A stretch of 10,960 bases of DNA, taken from the NCBI GenBank assembly GCA_021785155.1, contig JAJYGE010000444.1:1-10960 (forward strand), written 5' to 3'. The position numbers and the translations under genes are program-made. Source of the DNA: Planctomycetota bacterium. GTDB taxonomy: Bacteria > Planctomycetota > Phycisphaerae > WQYP01. Shown here one piece after another: positions 7,280 to 10,960 of the stretch. How positions within the stretch are numbered: position 1 is the first letter of the stretch; each line of letters starts with the position of its first letter. The notes beneath the pieces were generated by a model. It saw only the letters and a program-made list of their open reading frames with translations. It did not search any database and was not told where the DNA came from.

Positions 7280-10200
7280 TTAATGCGGATGGACAACCAA
7301 GTTCACAAAATCCATGGACGCAAGTTTAAATTGGCGCGCCTGGGATTGCCGATGGCGGCCAAATAAACTGCATCCTGCAACCATCAATTTCTTGCTCCCG
7401 GCCCAGCTTAATGCCACCTTGGCCGGTTGGCGACTCACATTGAAAAGCCGAACCAGATAGCCCGCCCCACCAGACAACGGATGGCAACCCGCAAGGATCA
7501 CCTTGGTATTGTCCCATCGTAGTGGAAAGCTGACATTGCGGAAGCCTTTTCGTACCGGTACGGCGATCAGCGGCTGGCCCGCATCAATGCCAAAATGTTC
7601 CGCCGCCACCTGCTGGTAGGCCCGGTGCGCCCGCAGGCTGTAATGAAAGCGCATGGGGCCTTTTTCCCAAGCTTTATAGTTGGTCTGCCAATAGTTGTTG
7701 TAGACCTGCGAATACAGCGTTCCACCGCGTGCTGGATGCTTTAGCCAATGGGTGGCGTTCATACGCGGGGCCGTGATACGGCCAATCTCCAGCATCGGCA
7801 CATCCGGCACCGCCAATGTCACGCCTACCTTCTTGCCCGATTCATCCACCCACCGGCAGACCGGGAACACATTGTTGTTGGAATTGGGAATCAGGTCCTT
7901 ACGGGGGTTCACCACCGCCCATGGTGTGTCATAGCGTATGGTTTCCTCGGGCACTTTCAGATTAAAGCCGATGTGTACCGCTTCCTCATGGGGATACGCC
8001 GAAACCATATCCAAGGAGTTGGTAAAGTTGATGCGATGTTCGCCCGCCACCACTTCAATGGTGCGGGTGAGTGTTTTACATCCAGGGGCGGACGAAACAA
8101 CACGCACCGACGCCACCAGCGGTCCGCGATTGATGACCGTGATTTTGGCAGCCCCGGAATATTGCACGTTCTTGTTACTGGGTCCCTGTACAAAAAGATA
8201 ATCGTTAAGGCCGCGACAGGTTGGATTGTGTGAATTCACCAGATTGGCGGCCAATCCGGCGACCGACCAGCGCGATACCGTACCCGTGGCGGGACTGATT
8301 TCAACCGTCATGGAACCGGTTTTTAATTGCGTACCGGAGGCATTCACGGATGCCGCTTGGGCAGGCGAAACAGGTTGACCGGCGGAAATGGTAAATTTAC
8401 TTGATGCCATCGCAGGAATATCTTTGGCTAAAAATACCAGCGTCCCGTTGGCCAATCGCTGGGATGGAACCGGCTGCCCGGAGGATTCATTCCGCACCAG
8501 ATTGCCGACACGGCTCTGCTTCGCGGAAAGTGTCACCAAGCCGGTGCGGGGCCAGGAACAGGTATTAAAGACGGCTATCGTGGTGGTTCTCCGGCGATCC
8601 GTGATCTTGCGAACCGCCTGGGCCTTCAGCCAACGGGCCTGAAACATGGCACGCGTGGCGTAGCGTTTTTTCCATGCCCATTGTTCACGAACAAATTTGC
8701 TGCGCGGATGGGCCCACGAATCCGGCGCACCCCATGTATGTTCGTCATACATCAACGCATCCCGCCAGGCGTTGCTGAAAACCTTATGGGGGTATTGTGC
8801 CACATCAAGCATGTCCCAGAGCATCTGCGACTGGGCGATCTTTTCCGTGGCGTTGCGGTTGATCCGTGTGACGCGCGGCGTGCTGGCCGCCCCGTCTTCC
8901 CAGTAGGGATTGTAATCCCCGCGATACGATGGAATCTGTTTACCATATTTTGCGACAAACTCCCGCTCGGCATAATTCACCGTGCTGGTGACCAGCCGCG
9001 GCCAGACGTGCGTTTTATTCCATTGGGTAATCAGGCCCGGAACGTAATCCGGCGGCGGAGCGCTGTCGCACCCTTCCATCACGTACATCATGTTACAGGG
9101 AAAATGGGGATTCGATGTGGCAAACCAGTGGAGCCACGGATGGATATCCGCCACCGTAAACCACGGCGAACAATAATTCTGATTGGCCTCCTGCCAGACC
9201 ATGATCTTTTGTTTTCCGGAAGGTGAAAGCCAATAGAATGCCCGCCCGTTAAAATTATTCTCGAACCCCACATGGGTGATGCCGTTGGGCCCCCAGAGAA
9301 AATATTTGATGCCGGCATCGGCCAGCACCGGCACCGCTCCCCATGTCACGCCGGGTACATCACAAAGCATCGCCGAATTGATTTTAAGACCATAACGCAC
9401 CCGAAGGTCGTGCGCATAGTCCACCCATGAAATCAATTCCTGGGGCCGGCACAGGCCAGTCAATTCATTGCAATAGGTGCCGTCGAGCCCCATTTTGCCC
9501 GCGCGCACCGCATTGATAAAGTTGGCCATGACCGTTGGCGAGGCCTTCTCAAAACCTTTGAGATAACCATCCACTTCGATCATGCTTTCAATGTTCCACT
9601 TAAACCGCGCCGCCGGGGAGAGATGCGCGGTCTGTTTAATGAGTTTGAGCGCGTCATTGATGTAAACATGGTGATCGTGAATCGCCACCGGTTGATAAAA
9701 CAAATAGCCGATGTCAACATGGGAATGCGGCAATACATAAATAGTCCGATGGGGCACCGGCCGGCGTATTGGGGCCAAAGACGAGACGATCTTGCCATCG
9801 GTGATCAATTCAATGGCGGGAGTCCCGGCGTGGCGCGCCGGAGGTGCCGTTAAGCGGATGGCGTCTATGCCGGAATCGCAATGAATTGCCATGGGTGCCG
9901 AACCGCCGATCCGCACTTGCAGCGTTTGGGCAGCCTTGCCGCGAAACAGTCGCAGCCGCAGTGCCTGCACCGCCTGACCGGAACGAGATCGCGCCAGTGC
10001 CACATTATCCCAGTGCGCACTGAGCATGGCTGCTCCCGTTGGAGCCTCCAGCGTTGTGCCCGGCGGCGCGAATAATTGGATTGCGCCAAAGATCATCCAG
10101 CTTCCGCGAAGCGTGCGAACAGTAATGAGATTATTGCCTGACACAAGCCAACCCGTCGGAAACGTAATTCGCCAAATATACGGCTTGGCGGCGGACAAAT

Positions 10201-10747
10201 TGCCATTCAGCGAGGCGTCGCCGCCACCCGAAGGCATCTGTTTTTCAACCGCATGGCCATTAATGCCAACCGATACCAACGGGGGATTCTGTGCTGCGGT
10301 ATCTAACAGATTAATGACCAAAGAGGCCGTACCTTTCACTGCCCCATGGGTGAGTTGAAACGCAATCGTGCCGACATGGCTTACGCCTCCGGACCAATCC
10401 CAGTAGGGACCATGGAAACCAGCCCATACATCAGCGGGGCCGGGAAGCACATAAGGCCATGCGGATTGTTTGGAGAAACCAACAACATAAAAAGGATCGT
10501 GATTACCATAATGCGGCTTGATGGTTCCCAAATTGGTTGGGGCATTATTTGGCCCGGTGGTATACCCCGGACTCTGTGCGTACTGCCGCCAGAGATTGGG
10601 GGCCAGCGCAAAACCGGCATCGCCGTGGCCGGGCGTTCCGATATGCCAGAGTGGCGGTCTGCCCGAAGCGGCGCGGCATGGCATCGCCCAGAAGAACAGA
10701 ACCAGTATTGCCAGACAGGCGACACGGGTGATAACGGGATATTGCAT
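7280..10747 (-). CDS. Secreted GH38-type alpha-mannosidase with N-terminal rhamnogalacturonan-lyase-like domain
   Basis: A 1155-residue retaining, zinc-dependent alpha-mannosidase of glycoside hydrolase family 38 by motif. The ATG at 10747 is chosen because GGAG lies 8 bases upstream and a signal peptide follows at once (ITRVACLAILVLFFWAMPCRA, about 6-26); the frame runs back to a TTG at 10804 that would bury that peptide. Residues about 31-230 (LWHIGTP at the start, VVGFSKQSAWPY, VSVGINGHAV, SGNNLITVRTLRGSW) resemble the carbohydrate-binding-like beta-sandwich of polysaccharide lyase family 4. The catalytic domain begins near residue 333: PHSHVDIGY (340-348) carries the zinc-binding His and Asp, MLCDVPGVTWG (460-470) the likely nucleophile Asp463, then a GDYNPYWEDGAAS segment, and YDEHTWGAP (667-675) a likely further zinc-site His670. 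The rest is the beta-rich GH38 C-terminal region, including GSMTVEISPATGTV. It would act outside the cytoplasm, beside the GH92 enzymes. The family is secure; linkage specificity is open. Confidence 0.92.
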   Translation of the reverse strand: MQYPVITRVACLAILVLFFWAMPCRAASGRPPLWHIGTPGHGDAGFALAPNLWRQYAQSPGYTTGPNNAPTNLGTIKPHYGNHDPFYVVGFSKQSAWPYVLPGPADVWAGFHGPYWDWSGGVSHVGTIAFQLTHGAVKGTASLVINLLDTAAQNPPLVSVGINGHAVEKQMPSGGGDASLNGNLSAAKPYIWRITFPTGWLVSGNNLITVRTLRGSWMIFGAIQLFAPPGTTLEAPTGAAMLSAHWDNVALARSRSGQAVQALRLRLFRGKAAQTLQVRIGGSAPMAIHCDSGIDAIRLTAPPARHAGTPAIELITDGKIVSSLAPIRRPVPHRTIYVLPHSHVDIGYLFYQPVAIHDHHVYINDALKLIKQTAHLSPAARFKWNIESMIEVDGYLKGFEKASPTVMANFINAVRAGKMGLDGTYCNELTGLCRPQELISWVDYAHDLRVRYGLKINSAMLCDVPGVTWGAVPVLADAGIKYFLWGPNGITHVGFENNFNGRAFYWLSPSGKQKIMVWQEANQNYCSPWFTVADIHPWLHWFATSNPHFPCNMMYVMEGCDSAPPPDYVPGLITQWNKTHVWPRLVTSTVNYAEREFVAKYGKQIPSYRGDYNPYWEDGAASTPRVTRINRNATEKIAQSQMLWDMLDVAQYPHKVFSNAWRDALMYDEHTWGAPDSWAHPRSKFVREQWAWKKRYATRAMFQARWLKAQAVRKITDRRRTTTIAVFNTCSWPRTGLVTLSAKQSRVGNLVRNESSGQPVPSQRLANGTLVFLAKDIPAMASSKFTISAGQPVSPAQAASVNASGTQLKTGSMTVEISPATGTVSRWSVAGLAANLVNSHNPTCRGLNDYLFVQGPSNKNVQYSGAAKITVINRGPLVASVRVVSSAPGCKTLTRTIEVVAGEHRINFTNSLDMVSAYPHEEAVHIGFNLKVPEETIRYDTPWAVVNPRKDLIPNSNNNVFPVCRWVDESGKKVGVTLAVPDVPMLEIGRITAPRMNATHWLKHPARGGTLYSQVYNNYWQTNYKAWEKGPMRFHYSLRAHRAYQQVAAEHFGIDAGQPLIAVPVRKGFRNVSFPLRWDNTKVILAGCHPLSGGAGYLVRLFNVSRQPAKVALSWAGSKKLMVAGCSLFGRHRQSQARQFKLASMDFVNLVVHPH

Positions 10748-10825
10748 GTCTTTAACTCCGGAAACAGGTCCGTCCCAATCATCCAGTGTGGCGACTTCGG
10801 ACAACAGACATCACTGCCACCAATA

Positions 10826-10960
10826 TTATGGTATCAGCCCTGATGGCGGACGATCAGCTTTGGCTGACGCCCATTCTTTGTTGGGCTTGTTACCCATGCG
10901 GAAATAAAGTTCACCACCGGCGACAATATCGCCATGGGTAAACCATGAGCGGGTCAACTC
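10826..10960 (-). CDS. C-terminal end of a second GH92 alpha-mannosidase (5' part outside window)
   Basis: The minus-strand frame enters at the right edge and runs 44 codons to a TAA at 10826-10828. The stretch LTRSWFTHGDIVAGGELYF followed by RMGNKPNKEW matches the typical end of GH92 enzymes, in which a substrate-side loop with a W...H...GG pattern precedes an MG.KPN..W motif. The complete GH92 protein further along the cluster ends the same way (GGTVVFTMGSKPNRKW) with a similar short tail, APPAG-like in one and RPPSG in the other, so the two are probably paralogues. The domains and catalytic residues are outside the window. It is 78 bases upstream of the GH38 start and on the same strand, so it is probably in the same operon. 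Confidence 0.85.
   Translation of the reverse strand, partial: ELTRSWFTHGDIVAGGELYFRMGNKPNKEWASAKADRPPSGLIP

Overview
All six genes that I can support lie on the minus strand, so the window reads as one directional cluster, probably one operon, running from high to low coordinates. In gene order it holds: the last 44 codons of a GH92 alpha-mannosidase; a secreted GH38-type alpha-mannosidase with an extra N-terminal beta-sandwich domain; a long protein with a type I mannose-6-phosphate isomerase-like cupin; a divergent galactose-mutarotase-like protein; a complete secreted GH92 alpha-mannosidase; and an MFS sugar porter cut by the left edge. No tRNA, rRNA, CRISPR array, insertion sequence or phage gene was seen, and no gene was found on the plus strand.

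The genes suggest a pathway for using alpha-mannosides (yeast-type mannan, N-glycan or other alpha-mannose chains). The two GH92 enzymes and the GH38 enzyme would release mannose outside the cytoplasm: the two complete proteins carry signal peptides, and the third is cut before its N-terminus. The sugar porter would carry free sugar across the inner membrane. The mutarotase-like and isomerase-like proteins, which lack signal peptides, would handle the sugar in the cytoplasm. A mannose kinase, a transcriptional regulator and SusC/SusD-type outer-membrane proteins are not in the window. This assignment comes from motif recognition, not from database searches.

The gaps between genes are 78 to 154 bases, with no overlaps between the main genes and no rho-independent terminator. 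The longest gap, between the GH92 gene and the porter, is AT-rich and holds a fair sigma70-like promoter. The gap before the isomerase-like gene holds two small hairpins and overlapping short open frames of doubtful reality. No stretch longer than 300 bases lacks a gene.

The organism is a Gram-negative-type bacterium of moderate GC content. Secreted GH92 and GH38 enzymes, spaced same-strand genes, a missing SusCD pair and the long isomerase-like protein fit Planctomycetota (Phycisphaerae-like) or Verrucomicrobiota better than Bacteroidetes, but this is a weak inference. I see a coherent and probably ordinary glycan-use locus. The least ordinary parts are the 612-residue isomerase-like fusion, the GH38 enzyme with a rhamnogalacturonan-lyase-like N-terminal domain, and the divergent mutarotase-like protein.
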